A DNA stretch of 64,000 nt from contig BCGQ01000003.1 of assembly GCA_001599355.1 (NCBI GenBank), positions 374,468-438,467 of the forward strand. The letters are read 5' to 3'. Origin of the DNA: Nakazawaea peltata (lineage: Eukaryota > Ascomycota > Pichiomycetes > Alaninales > Pachysolenaceae). Positions 18,148 through 28,067 of the stretch are shown here, in pieces. The stretch's first letter is position 1, and every line of letters starts with the position of its first letter. A model generated the notes under the pieces. That model was not told the DNA's origin, did not search any database, and saw only the letters and a list, made by a program, of their open reading frames with translations. The translations under genes and the position numbers were made by a program.

Positions 18148-19791
18148 ATGAGCGAACCAGAAGATATGGGACGCAGAGGACTGGCCGAGTTGGGCCCTAC
18201 AGAAGTATTTGAAAACACCCTCGCTGGAGGGGTTAGAAGCTCTCGTTATAGCCACTCATCGGCGGTATCAGGACTGGTTAATATGGTACTGGTGAGCAGA
18301 GCTTCGGTGGATGATAAAGAGGAGAAGGAGAAGCCGGGGGAATACCATGAGGATCGTGTTAGTTTCTCTGGTTCGGAAGGTGATCTGTCGAGATTGGATC
18401 GTTTCAGGGCTATGCTGAGGAAATACATGAGCTTTATTGGCCCGGGGATAATGGTCAGTGTCGCCTATATGGACCCAGGTAACTATGCCACTTCTGTCAG
18501 TGGAGGTGCCTCCAATGAATATTCTTTGTTATTCGTTATTTTGTTGGCCAGTTTAATGGCTTGTTTCTTCCAAGTGTTATGTATCAAGTTGGGTTCTGTC
18601 ACTGGTGCTGACTTGTCAAAGAACTGTTATAGACACTTACCATGGTGGCTCAATATTGTCTTGTGGATCTTAGCTGAATGTGCTATCATTGCTACTGATG
18701 TAGCAGAAGTCATCGGTACGGCTATTGCATTGAATATCTTGTTGAAGATCCCGTTACCGGCTGGTGTCGTCTTGACCGTCACCGATGTCTTCTTCGTGTT
18801 GATGCTGTATAGACCGGGATCATCGTTGAGATTTGTCCGTGTGTTCGAGTACTTTGTCGCAGCTTTGGTCATTACTGTCATTGTCTGTTTCTGTGTAGAG
18901 CTTGCCTTCTTACCAAAGACCAATATAGCTCATATCATGCGTGGGTTTGTTCCTTCAAAACAAATGTTCGATGACGGAGGTGTATATACTGCTGCTGCCA
19001 TTTTAGGTGCCACAGTCATGCCTCATTCCATGTTCTTGGGTAGTGGTTTGGTCCAACCAAGATTAAGAGATTATGATATCAAACATGGCTACGTTGCTTT
19101 GGGTCAGAATCTGGAAGAAAATGAAGAACAATACTACTCTTATAAACCTAGTTTAGCAGCTATTAAGCATTCGCTCCGTTATTCGATCATCGAGTTGACT
19201 GTCACCTTGTTAACCTTCGCCTTATTCGTCAACTCGGCTATCTTGATCGTCGCTGGTACTACCTTATATGGAACAGAGGAAGCTATCGATGCTGATTTAT
19301 ACACTATCTATGATTTGATTTCGCAGACCATTGCCCCTGCTGCTGCTACTGTATTCATGGTGCTGTTACTTTGTTCAGGTCAAAGTGCCGGTATCGTTTG
19401 TACTATTGCTGGTCAAATAGTCTCGGAAGGGCATATCAACTGGAAAGTTCGTCCATGGTTGAGAAGAATCATCACTAGATCCATTGCTATCCTTCCATGT
19501 TTGGCTATTTCTGTCTCTATTGGTAAAAACGGTTTAGGTAAGCTGTTGAATGCCAGTCAAGCCATCTTGTCCTTCTTGTTACCCTTCCTCACCGCACCTT
19601 TGATCTACTTCACTTGCAGTAAAAAGGTGATGACCTTGGGTCTGCAAGAGGTACAAGACGGAGAGACCGAGCCAAAGAGCATTCATATGGCCAACGGCTG
19701 GATCAGCACCATATGTGCAGTTGTCATTTGGATCTTCCTTAGTGTCTTGAACATTTATGCGATTTATCAAGTAGCTAAGGATGGACTTTAA
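18148..19791 (+). CDS. SMF1: NRAMP divalent metal ion transporter
   Basis: The protein has 547 residues from the ATG at 18148; a longer frame opens only with GTG. It moves Mn2+ and other divalent metals with protons. The metal-binding DPGN of TM1 is present in SVAYMDPGNYATSVSGGA, and the TM6 motif ATVMPHSMFLGSGLVQPR and the transport signature SGQSAGIVCTIAGQIVSEG are intact. About 11-12 hydrophobic segments follow a hydrophilic N-terminus. Close resemblance to yeast Smf1 (KLGSVTGADLS and DVAEVIGTAIALNILLK) favours SMF1 over SMF2 or SMF3. CTG at 19363-19365 and 19543-19545 lie at positions that are Ala in yeast Smf1 (FMLALLLSGQSAG, SKALNASQ). Confidence 0.93.
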   Translation: MSEPEDMGRRGLAELGPTEVFENTLAGGVRSSRYSHSSAVSGLVNMVLVSRASVDDKEEKEKPGEYHEDRVSFSGSEGDLSRLDRFRAMLRKYMSFIGPGIMVSVAYMDPGNYATSVSGGASNEYSLLFVILLASLMACFFQVLCIKLGSVTGADLSKNCYRHLPWWLNIVLWILAECAIIATDVAEVIGTAIALNILLKIPLPAGVVLTVTDVFFVLMLYRPGSSLRFVRVFEYFVAALVITVIVCFCVELAFLPKTNIAHIMRGFVPSKQMFDDGGVYTAAAILGATVMPHSMFLGSGLVQPRLRDYDIKHGYVALGQNLEENEEQYYSYKPSLAAIKHSLRYSIIELTVTLLTFALFVNSAILIVAGTTLYGTEEAIDADLYTIYDLISQTIAPAAATVFMVLLLCSGQSAGIVCTIAGQIVSEGHINWKVRPWLRRIITRSIAILPCLAISVSIGKNGLGKLLNASQAILSFLLPFLTAPLIYFTCSKKVMTLGLQEVQDGETEPKSIHMANGWISTICAVVIWIFLSVLNIYAIYQVAKDGL

Positions 19792-20058
19792 GCATTACTT
19801 ATAAAATAAATTAAATTTAACATTCTTTTAGGCATTAAATACAGTATGGATTTATTTAGGTGTAGATGGAACTGTAGCTGGGTGTGCTCCAGCCAATGTG
19901 CTCTTTGGCCAACGTGCTCTCTATGGCCAGAGTGCCCTCTCGCTCTCTAGTAACCAAAATTGTCTCGCTGTATCCACTTTACTACACCTTTTTATGTCTT
20001 CTTTAAACGTATAATTTATTATTAAACAAAGATTTTACTTATATGTAAGACATATAAC

Positions 20059-20951
20059 TTACTCGTCATCGTTCTCCAAGGTTTGGGCAGCGATACGGTC
20101 CAAATCTCTTTGACCGTTCTCGGAGATTCTTCTACCACCCTTTGGAGACTTTTCAAGAACACCAATCTTCTCCAAAGATTGCAAAACCTTTCTGTTGACG
20201 GAACCGGAAGCGTCAGCGTGCTTGGCTGGTCTGAAACCTCTGTTGGCAGCGTTACCGTACAATTTGTTCAATTTACCGACACCAACCTCCTTTCTCAAGT
20301 AGATATGTCTGGCGGCGGAAGCAGCTCTCTTGTAGAACCACAACTCGGACTCTTGTGGTGGTAATTCGTTACCGGCGGAGGTCTTAACAAGGTCAACGTA
20401 ACCTGGGATCTCCAACTTACCTTGTCTTTGCAAGAATTGAGCGTAAGCGTTAATGAAAGCTTGAGCTGGGACGTCTCTGTAAAAAAATGTTAGTAAAATA
20501 TTTCATCTCGATAGAATGGCTCGTAAAAGGAGTACATATGGTGTATGAGAACGGTTCGTCGGGATCTGTCTTTCGTATCAAGTTCGGATTCGTTCATTTC
20601 AAGTGGATCCAGAGCATATTAAATCTCTACAATTCTTGGTCTTGCCCCTTTTCGCTCCTTGAAAAATTTTCGTCCCTACTGTAAATCAATCCTTTGTCGT
20701 GTTTGAGTGGGAATATCAACTTCTGAACCCATCCTGAAGGTAATCCTTCTAACCGCTGTGGATACATCCCATATTGAAATAAATTTCTTCACTGACTCTT
20801 CCAAGTGATCAAGTTCCACCACCGATCGAACGACTCAAAAATACCCCTATGGATGCCACAAAGCATCAACTGTTCTCATCATTCATCTAATACTCCTTTC
20901 CTATGCTATCTATTCATTCAAGTCTACATACCTAACCGAAGCACCTGCCAT
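20059..20951 (-). CDS. RPS19: 40S ribosomal protein S19 (two exons)
   Basis: Exon 1 is 20932-20951 (ATGGCAGGTGCTTCGGTTAG) and exon 2 is 20059-20476, joined across an arginine codon. The product has 145 residues, as in other yeasts (144). The small-subunit protein is needed for 18S rRNA 3' maturation. The sequence runs from MAGASVRDVPAQAFINAYAQ through QRQGKLEIPGYVDLVK to GRRISENGQRDLDRIAAQTL, all hallmarks of eS19. Splice sites are GTATGT at the donor, TACTAAC and TTTACAG at the acceptor. Without the intron, exon 2 lacks an ATG that would give the conserved N-terminus. Codon use is strongly biased, as expected for a ribosomal protein. Confidence 0.97.
20477..20931 (-). other. Spliceosomal intron of RPS19
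   Basis: The 455-nt intron sits after codon 6, the usual place in yeast RPS19 genes. On the minus strand it has the donor GTATGT (20926-20931), the branch point TACTAAC (20489-20495) and the acceptor ACAG ending at 20477. The branch-to-acceptor distance is only about a dozen bases. I see no snoRNA boxes that I could defend inside it. Confidence 0.93.
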
Positions 20952-21330
20952 TTTGACTATGATTGTTTCTTAATGGATATAATGAATTAGAAGAAAGAGT
21001 TCAAATAACGCTGTATATTTTTCTATCTCAAAATTTTTTCAAAAAATTTTCCTTTTTCTTTTTTTTTCCAGCGTTAAGGAGAGGAAAGCACACAAAAAGG
21101 GAGTGAATCTGCCATTTTTCGTAGGGAAATGTAAGGTATTAGGGGGGTGCGCGGTGGGGGAGAATTTCCCGGGTCAATAATTTAGAATATGAGAGGTTGA
21201 TGTTATGATGTTAGTTTCCTAAAAGGGAAAATCGCAGTCACAGTCACAAACAAGCGGATTTGCTACGTATTTACAAATTATGACAAAGGGGGTTATGTTA
21301 TTGTATGCAGGTAAGAGAAGGGCTGTTGAG
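20952..21330 (-). promoter_or_regulatory. RPS19 promoter region
   Basis: This 379-bp stretch upstream of RPS19 contains AAAATTTTTTC and AAAAAATTTTCC near 21031-21050. A long T-rich tract (21041-21068) follows, then a G-rich block with TTAGGG at 21139-21144, the core of a Tbf1-type site used in several yeast ribosomal-protein promoters. The rest is the 3' flank of the F-box-like gene. Factor assignment is inference. Confidence 0.4.
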
Positions 21331-22821
21331 TTATAGATCAAAAATGCTGCCTCTGGTTGAGATGAGCTTGTTGACAAGGTTGTAGTCGTCAAGCAGACAC
21401 CAATGTTTCCAGAATTTTACTCTAGTAATCTCAGTAGTTTCTGGGGAATCTGGTCCTTGCTTCACCACTTCCATTCTCTTATATATAGATGACAGTATCA
21501 TAGGTCTCTGATACCTAAGGATTGGGTCTTCTTCATGGAGTTGATTATGTTCTAAGATTGCTGAATCCTCGATAATAGACCAGCAGAGTTCATAGTAAAT
21601 GCTGTTTAAATTTGTTTTGTTTTGGAGATGATCAAATATTTGGAGCAGGATAAATTTGGCTGTGTCTTTCAGAGAGATCTCAATTTGAACTCCATATTTG
21701 AAAGAGACTGTAGAGGGGTTAGTTAATCTAATTAGAGATATAATTTGAGAAAGCTGAAGTTCTGCAAGTGGGAAAGTCAAAGTGGGCTCGACCAATGTCA
21801 ATTCGAAATTCAAATCTTTCTTTCTTTCTCCTAAGCTCATCACAGTCTTATAAGCTTGAGAGAAGCTGCGTCCATTAAGTCTGATCATTTCTAATTCTAT
21901 CGTAAGCCTTTGGAGACGTTGATTTGCAAGGGTAAAGAGATCAACTAAGGCTTGGCCTGTATTCTCGGTAAACCCTAATTCCCCAGTAAATGATATCGGA
22001 AAGCTTGATCTCATCGATCTATTCAAGATAGTCAAATCGTTGAGGTGTTCCATCGCATAAACCAATTTTATACATCTACTGAGTAAAAGCTGGTTATTAT
22101 ATAGGATTTGATTGGATCCAAAGATGGCCAGCTCTTTGATCTGATTGTTTTTTAAGTCTTGTAATAATGCACTGAAAACTTGGTCTATTTGGTTGATAGT
22201 GTAACCTCCAAAAGCGTCTATGAAGATTGAAAGCTTGGTCAATTGACCCCATTTTATTGACTTGCTGAGATTCTCATAACATACTAAACAATTAGGTAAT
22301 GGAAAGGTCAAAGACCTGAGATTATCGAATGAACCCACAGTCTCAGAAATATACTCAAACGTCGGTAAATAACTTCTAGGATTACCTAGTAACTTCAATT
22401 TGGATACACTTGGGAATATCTTGATGATTCTATCCCATCCTACTTGAGATGTGATGAAACTCAAGCAAATCTCCAAACTATCAACATATTGAAAAAGGCG
22501 ACTTTGGAAAGATGGGATCAAATACTCTTTTGACTTCAATCGTTTCAATTCTTGAATTGAAGGGGACTCGGTAACCCTGGCAAGAGATACTTGTAATGGA
22601 AGCACATCTCCCAAGAAACCTATGACCAATATCCTCAAAGCATGACTTGTCTGCATCAATGACTTCAAATCATTGTATCTAGGAGAAGTCAAGATATGTC
22701 GTATATCACCATCATAGGAGAATATTTCACCGGAGCCAGCTATTGAGATTGATTCGGGTAAGAGTAATGACAATATTTGGTATTGAATGGTGTACGGAAG
22801 GTTCAATAAGCCGGATGGCAT
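21331..22821 (-). CDS. F-box-like / leucine-rich protein of unknown function
   Basis: The protein has 496 residues. I do not recognise a specific family member. The N-terminus (GLLNLPYTIQYQILSLLLPE) has the L-P-x-x-(I/L)-x-x-x-(I/L)-L spacing of an F-box, and the rest alternates short hydrophobic strands and helices (LKLLGNPRSYL, LRSLTFPLPNC, LTKLSIFIDAFG). This gives a degenerate leucine-rich-repeat look, suggesting an SCF ubiquitin ligase substrate adaptor. No membrane segment or signal peptide is visible. It lies head-to-tail between RPS19 and the PKA gene. The F-box call is from pattern only. Confidence 0.55.
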   Translation of the reverse strand: MPSGLLNLPYTIQYQILSLLLPESISIAGSGEIFSYDGDIRHILTSPRYNDLKSLMQTSHALRILVIGFLGDVLPLQVSLARVTESPSIQELKRLKSKEYLIPSFQSRLFQYVDSLEICLSFITSQVGWDRIIKIFPSVSKLKLLGNPRSYLPTFEYISETVGSFDNLRSLTFPLPNCLVCYENLSKSIKWGQLTKLSIFIDAFGGYTINQIDQVFSALLQDLKNNQIKELAIFGSNQILYNNQLLLSRCIKLVYAMEHLNDLTILNRSMRSSFPISFTGELGFTENTGQALVDLFTLANQRLQRLTIELEMIRLNGRSFSQAYKTVMSLGERKKDLNFELTLVEPTLTFPLAELQLSQIISLIRLTNPSTVSFKYGVQIEISLKDTAKFILLQIFDHLQNKTNLNSIYYELCWSIIEDSAILEHNQLHEEDPILRYQRPMILSSIYKRMEVVKQGPDSPETTEITRVKFWKHWCLLDDYNLVNKLISTRGSIFDL

Positions 22822-23301
22822 AGTGTGAGCGGTGGGCTGAAGTTGTGGAGTACTCTATCGTTTCAGTCTCTTAGAGTCTCTTCTAGTCTGGTAGTTTGTC
22901 TGAACTACTTCTGTCTCAATGTCTCTGACTCCACACTCTTTTCTGTCCTTCTCTTTCCTTGCCTTGCCTTTCTTACCTTTTCTGCTCTTTGTTTTTCGTT
23001 ATCTGAGCACACTTATGCAGGGGCGATAGCAGAGGGCGATGGGGCGCGTTCACTAGCGCGTTCACAATTGCGTTCGTCTAATTGAAGTGAGGGGAACACA
23101 AAGATTGACAACACGATCGTGCGTGAGCACCTAACAAATACCCAACTAAATCTAATAAGAAAATCAATATGAAAATCAATAGCCTCTCACAAAGGTTACA
23201 TTTTGTTACGAAAAAATAAATTATATATCTTTTATAATTGTAAAGCACTAATAAGGGAAGAATGTAACTGTATTGAACGAAATAAAAATATAAAAAGATG
23301 A
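22822..23301 (-). other. Intergenic region
   Basis: This 480-bp spacer lies between two minus-strand genes, serving as promoter of the F-box-like gene and 3' flank of the PKA gene. It is pyrimidine-rich at 22840-22990 (repeats of TCTCTTAGAGTCTCTTCTAGTC and CCTTGCCTTGCC type). The stretch 23150-23300 is AT-rich. Nothing else is visible. Confidence 0.4.
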
Positions 23302-24543
23302 TCAAAAATCCTCAAAGAAGTTAGCATATGGATCTTCACAAATAATACCATAGTCCAATCTCTCCTCTGGATAATGATCAAATAAGGAGGAGTCACCGAC
23401 ACCAGCAGTGATAGGAGGCTCATAAGGAGTCTCGATGTCTTTCATCAACAACTTGTCCCAGACAACCTCGCTGAACCAGGCATGGTTTCTGATATCGGCA
23501 GGACCGTTGTGCAAGTTACCTAATCTTCTGGAAAGATCGGAGGTGATCAATTTGCTCAACAAATCAACCAGGTCTGGGTGCATGTGAGATGGGTAGTGGA
23601 CTTTACCGGCCAAGATTTTCTCGTAAGTCTTCATTGGAGTTTGGTCATAGAATGGGGTGTATCCGGCCAACATTTCAAAGATCAAGATACCCAAAGACCA
23701 CCAATCTACAGATTTGTTGTATGGTTTGGTAGTGATCACTTCTGGAGCGATATAATCCGGGGTACCACACAAGGTCCAAGTTACGGTCTCCACTTCTTTG
23801 GCGAATCCAAAGTCTGTCAACTTTATGTGACCATTTCTGTCCAAAAGAATGTTTTCTGGTTTCAAATCTCTGTAGATGATGTTGTGAGAGTGTAAATACT
23901 CTAAAGCCAAGGTCACTTCGGCAGCGTAGAATTTCAGTACCGGATTTGGGAATCTTTGGGACTTTCTCAACAAGGAGAACAATTCACCACCTTCTATGTA
24001 ATCCATAACCATGAATAAATTTCTGGAATCTTGGAAAGTACCCCACATTCTGATCAAAAATGGGTGCTCCACCAATTTCAACATACGTCTCTCATCGTTT
24101 GTGTGCTCTACTTGTTTCATTCTGACAACTTGGGCCTTCTTCAACACTTTGATGGCGTAATATCTGTTGTTATGGACCGATTTAACCAAGTGAACACGAC
24201 CGAAGGATCCGGTACCCAAAGTTCTCATGATATGGAAATCTTTTAAAGAGTATTTACCCTTAGAAACGGTCGACCTTTGAGGTAATAAAGACTGTTGTAC
24301 CATGTTTGAAGTCTGCGGGATGGCCTGTTGTTGCTGAGAATGCAAAGTGATCGGCTGCGGCGATGGCGTGGCCGCTATAGGCTTCAGTTGCAGGTCCAAT
24401 TGATTCGGATATTGCATCTGAGGTGCGGATTGTTGATAGTTCATTGTGTTCTCCAGATTTGGTTCGTCTGCTTGAGTGGACAGCAGCGGCAGCGGTTGAT
24501 TGTTATGAGAAAGATGCAATTTATTCAAAAGCCGCGACCTCAT
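23302..24543 (-). CDS. cAMP-dependent protein kinase catalytic subunit (TPK family)
   Basis: The protein has 413 residues from the first ATG at 24543; the frame continues a little upstream only to a TTG. It is the PKA catalytic subunit that carries cAMP signals for nutrients and growth. A Gln-rich N-terminal extension of about 90 residues precedes the kinase domain. Visible motifs are the glycine loop GTGSFGRV, catalytic YRDLKPEN (Asp226), TDFG (Asp244), activation loop [15 protein letters not shown] (Thr257 the expected phosphosite), and the C-terminal tail ending in ANFFEDF. CTG at 23935-23937 (residue 203) lies in FPNPV-x-KFYAAEV, where yeast Tpk proteins have Ala. Which of TPK1, 2 or 3 it corresponds to is not decidable. 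Confidence 0.95.
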   Translation of the reverse strand: MRSRLLNKLHLSHNNQPLPLLSTQADEPNLENTMNYQQSAPQMQYPNQLDLQLKPIAATPSPQPITLHSQQQQAIPQTSNMVQQSLLPQRSTVSKGKYSLKDFHIMRTLGTGSFGRVHLVKSVHNNRYYAIKVLKKAQVVRMKQVEHTNDERRMLKLVEHPFLIRMWGTFQDSRNLFMVMDYIEGGELFSLLRKSQRFPNPVLKFYAAEVTLALEYLHSHNIIYRDLKPENILLDRNGHIKLTDFGFAKEVETVTWTLCGTPDYIAPEVITTKPYNKSVDWWSLGILIFEMLAGYTPFYDQTPMKTYEKILAGKVHYPSHMHPDLVDLLSKLITSDLSRRLGNLHNGPADIRNHAWFSEVVWDKLLMKDIETPYEPPITAGVGDSSLFDHYPEERLDYGIICEDPYANFFEDF

Positions 24544-25232
24544 CAAACTATTCCCATCAATTTGATGAATTCTTATCAAATGATGGCCTCAATTCGATTT
24601 TGGTTCGATAGATTCAACAATCGCAATTAAACTGTTTCTATCAAAAATCGAATTGAATTTGCTTAATAAAAATTTTCCCCAGCAGGAAGGAAAAAGACAG
24701 CACGCAGCGGATAATGGGGGGGAAGAAGGAGGTGCGGGAGAGGTGAGGGAGAAAGTGACGGGGGACGCGGAGGGAAAGGGGCAGACTGAAGAGAGAACAG
24801 TGAGAGGGAGAGGGAGTCGGTTAGTGAGAGTGGGATGGTATGAGTAGGACAGTGAGGGGGAAATTGAGAGAGGATGTTCAAAGGAAAGGCTATTTTATCA
24901 AAAATTTCTTCTTTACAATCAGACTACACTCCATTCAATCAATCAAATTTACCTCCCTAATAATTCTTATTCTTCTAAGCTCCTTCACCTACTTCCGCCG
25001 CTTTCATCGGCTATAAACTTACATTTCGCTTGCATCCAAATGGGATTTCCCTTTTCGGAATTTAGTATATAGTGCACTACACAATTGGGAAAGGGGATAC
25101 AGAGGATACAAGGGGATACAAGGGGATACAAGGGGATACAGAGGATACAAATGGATACAAATGGATACACATGGATATTAAATGGATATTCAATGGATAT
25201 TAAATGGATACAAAGGGATACCGAACGGAAAA
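24544..25232. other. Intergenic region with purine-rich block and minisatellite
   Basis: This 689-bp spacer is the promoter of the PKA gene and the 3' flank of DBP10. It has AAAAATTTTCCCC near 24668-24680, a strongly purine-rich block at 24685-24860, and a GGATAC minisatellite at 25091-25221. Small open frames here are shadows of the low-complexity sequence. Confidence 0.5.
25091..25221. repeat. GGATAC minisatellite, about 13 copies of 10-11 bp
   Basis: Units such as AAGGGGATAC, AGAGGATAC, AAATGGATAC and TAAATGGATAT run head to tail, the variants grouped from one end to the other. The array ends 11 bp beyond the DBP10 stop codon, so it is probably transcribed in the DBP10 3' UTR. Confidence 0.9.
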
Positions 25233-28067
25233 TTACCGTCTCTTCTTAGATGGACGGGCATTCTTTTGTCTTCTCTTATCCTTTTGTTCTCTTTGCTTCC
25301 TAATCTCCTCAGTAGATCTCATCTCATTCTTAAGTCCAGGTTTATTGAATCCCTTGACACGAACACCAGCTTCCATCAGTTTCTCAACCTTCTTCTTTTG
25401 CTTCTCGTAATCATCTCTGTTTTTGTCAGGTAATTTCGGCAGTTTCATCTTACTATGTTTGAATCTACCTCCACTTAATCTGTCAAGAGCATTACTTTGC
25501 TTACCACTTGGTCCTCCAACACCCAGAACACTTTCACTGGCTCCTACACGCATGTTACCAATTTTCTTAGCATCTTTCCAGGCATCGAATCTTCCAGATC
25601 TGAAGGTCAGAGGAATCTTCTGTCCACTTTCACCGATAATATACTTAACATCGGTCGATTTCGAGTTAATATATTTGCCCTTCTTCTTATCCCATTTCAT
25701 GGTTTGAGTAGACAGTTTTTGGACCCTAACCTTGTCGTCATCATCCAAATCGAAAGTGGCCTTGGATGCCTCATTGATGAAAGAGGGGTTATCGAGAGCC
25801 AATTGCTTGTCTTGGATCACATTTGTAGGAGCATAATGAGACATATAAAAGTTAGGATCTCTGTATGATTTTTTGCTCTTTTTATTAGAAGCTTCCAAAA
25901 CAGCATCTCCATCTTCAAATGATTCTAGTAATTCATTATCATTTACGGTATTATATCCAACTTCATGACTATCTCCCTTCAAAATTTCATCTTCAATCGA
26001 GTGGGTCAAACCTGCCATTCTCTCCTTCTCTAAAAGTTCCTTTCTTTCCTTCTCTCTCAGTTGAACAACGGCCAATTGCCTTCTTCTTTTATTCATTAAA
26101 CTAATCATGGACTCATTCTGTTGTCCGAATTCGAAAACGGTCTCTTTAGAGTTTCTGTGTTGAAGTTTCTCCAAGAAATCCAATTTCTCCAGCTCTAAGT
26201 TCTTTCCAAACAAAATGTTCTGGTCATACCAGCCAGCTGCTGTGATCTCTTTGGCTCTTTTTACAGACTCTTGAGAAGCTGCTGTTCTCGTTCTGAAATA
26301 CAATTTCTCACCTTTAGATGCAACTCCTTGTAATACTTTCAATTCATAGTCGTTTTTCAATAAATTGTCGAACATTTCCTGGAAAGTCTCGACATCTGCT
26401 CTTGGAGCAGCTCCTAAAACAAGACGTTCAGTATAAGAGACCTTTGGATCGTTAGGGATACCGTTGTTCTGTTGCTTAATAAGCTCACATTTACGTTCAT
26501 GCATGCTGGTTAACAAGATTTTTTTACCTAAGAACAACTCAAGGTCAAGTAAATATGGTAACTCAGCAGCATCTACAATGGAATAAGCCCAACCTTTATT
26601 ACCAGCTCTTGCAGTACGACCTACTCTGTGAATGAAAATCTTAGAAGAAGCAGGTAAAGAGTAGTTGATAACGTTGGCCAAGACAGGAATATCGATACCT
26701 CTTGCGGCAACGTCCGTGACTACAAGTAAATGACTGAGACCCAATCTGAAGTTGAGTAATTGACGCTTTCTGGCATATTGGTCTAACGAACCATAGATAT
26801 ACGAGACTGCGAAACCTCCTAACCTTAATAATTTAGTGATATATTCTACATGATGTCTGGTTGGGACGAAAACAATTGTCGAGTATTCAGAAGGTAACTC
26901 TGTTGCACTTGGCAATTTCCCAACTCTTTTCTTTGATCTGTGCTTTCTCTTTTTCTTGTTATCGTCATTATCGTCAGCATCTTCATCGGAAGAATCGGTC
27001 AGATTGTTGGCATCTTCCAATTTCTTCAATTCTTGTTCACTAGCTACGGGGATTTTAATGACCTCTTGAACAAGGTTCAATAAGTTGGCCTCACGTTCAT
27101 TATTCTTGGAGGAAATGAAAGCCATTTCTAAGTTTTCGGAGATCTTGGTTTCCAGATCCAATCTTACAAGAACAGGATTATTCAAACCGGCTTTGGCAAA
27201 ATCAACTAAAGACCTTGGTAAAGTGGCAGAGAATAATAAAGATTGTCTTGAAGAAGGTAACAGGGCAATTAACTCATTCAATTGTTCCAGGAAACCCATT
27301 TCAAAAAGACGGTCGGCTTCATCAAAGACTATATATTCTACGGTTTTCAAGTCCAAGTTCATTTCGACTTTTAAATGCAAGAAACGACCTGGAGTCGCTA
27401 TGACTACGTCAGGGTTACTCATCATGGAACCAAATTGGTCCTCCAAAGAGTCACCACCGATAAGCAAGATGGATCTTAAATCGGTTCCTCTTGAGAATTC
27501 TTTGAATTGTCTATAAGTTTGGATGGCCAATTCTCTGGAAGGAGATAAAATGACCAGTCTGACACCGATCTTGGCAGAATGAACCTTCAATCTCTCGACT
27601 AAAGGTAACAAAAACAGGGCCGTTTTACCCGAACCTGTTCTTGCCATACCCACTACGTCTCTATTACTCAAAATCAAAGGAATTGTCTTTCTCTGGATCG
27701 GAGTTGGTTGTTTATAACCTTTCTTAGCGATGTTTGTTAACAAGAATTTGGATAAACCAAAAGAAGCAAATGAGCCAGCCTTGGCCTTCTTTTTGGTTTC
27801 AGCGGAGACATTGGTGAAATACTCGGCCATATCATTCAAGGTGTCTTTCTTATTGTCGTCCAATTCCAAAGATGGGAATGCCTTGTCCTGTGTCTTCAGT
27901 TTCTTTGGTTTTGGAGCTTCCAGCTCATCGTCGGAAGAGTCCGATAAGATCTCATCTTGGACGTTTTCATTGTCGGATTCTTCATCGGAACTTGAGATTT
28001 CCGAGTCACTTGTGTTGATTGCGATATTGGCGGCGATATCGTATTCTTCTTCGTCGCTTGAAGACAT
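25233..28067 (-). CDS. DBP10: DEAD-box ATP-dependent RNA helicase of 60S ribosome assembly
   Basis: The protein has 944 residues (yeast Dbp10 is 995) and is a nucleolar helicase of pre-60S particles. After an acidic Ser/Asp-rich N-terminus come the Q motif (GYKQPTPIQRKTIP), Walker A (ARTGSGKTA), VFDEADRLFEMGF, the SAT motif (LLFSATLP) and HRVGRTARAG. The Dbp10-specific C-terminal half follows, with KETVFEF, EKERMAGLTHSIEDEILKG, YIIGESGQKIP and the end ARPSKKRR, all close to the yeast protein. CTG at 27615-27617 falls in GKTA-x-FLLP, where the DEAD-box family almost always has Ala (GKTAAF). CTG at 27261-27263 lies at a yeast Ser. The upstream region has two AAAATTTTT tracts and GATGAG repeats. 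Confidence 0.97.
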   Translation of the reverse strand: MSSSDEEEYDIAANIAINTSDSEISSSDEESDNENVQDEILSDSSDDELEAPKPKKLKTQDKAFPSLELDDNKKDTLNDMAEYFTNVSAETKKKAKAGSFASFGLSKFLLTNIAKKGYKQPTPIQRKTIPLILSNRDVVGMARTGSGKTALFLLPLVERLKVHSAKIGVRLVILSPSRELAIQTYRQFKEFSRGTDLRSILLIGGDSLEDQFGSMMSNPDVVIATPGRFLHLKVEMNLDLKTVEYIVFDEADRLFEMGFLEQLNELIALLPSSRQSLLFSATLPRSLVDFAKAGLNNPVLVRLDLETKISENLEMAFISSKNNEREANLLNLVQEVIKIPVASEQELKKLEDANNLTDSSDEDADDNDDNKKKRKHRSKKRVGKLPSATELPSEYSTIVFVPTRHHVEYITKLLRLGGFAVSYIYGSLDQYARKRQLLNFRLGLSHLLVVTDVAARGIDIPVLANVINYSLPASSKIFIHRVGRTARAGNKGWAYSIVDAAELPYLLDLELFLGKKILLTSMHERKCELIKQQNNGIPNDPKVSYTERLVLGAAPRADVETFQEMFDNLLKNDYELKVLQGVASKGEKLYFRTRTAASQESVKRAKEITAAGWYDQNILFGKNLELEKLDFLEKLQHRNSKETVFEFGQQNESMISLMNKRRRQLAVVQLREKERKELLEKERMAGLTHSIEDEILKGDSHEVGYNTVNDNELLESFEDGDAVLEASNKKSKKSYRDPNFYMSHYAPTNVIQDKQLALDNPSFINEASKATFDLDDDDKVRVQKLSTQTMKWDKKKGKYINSKSTDVKYIIGESGQKIPLTFRSGRFDAWKDAKKIGNMRVGASESVLGVGGPSGKQSNALDRLSGGRFKHSKMKLPKLPDKNRDDYEKQKKKVEKLMEAGVRVKGFNKPGLKNEMRSTEEIRKQREQKDKRRQKNARPSKKRR

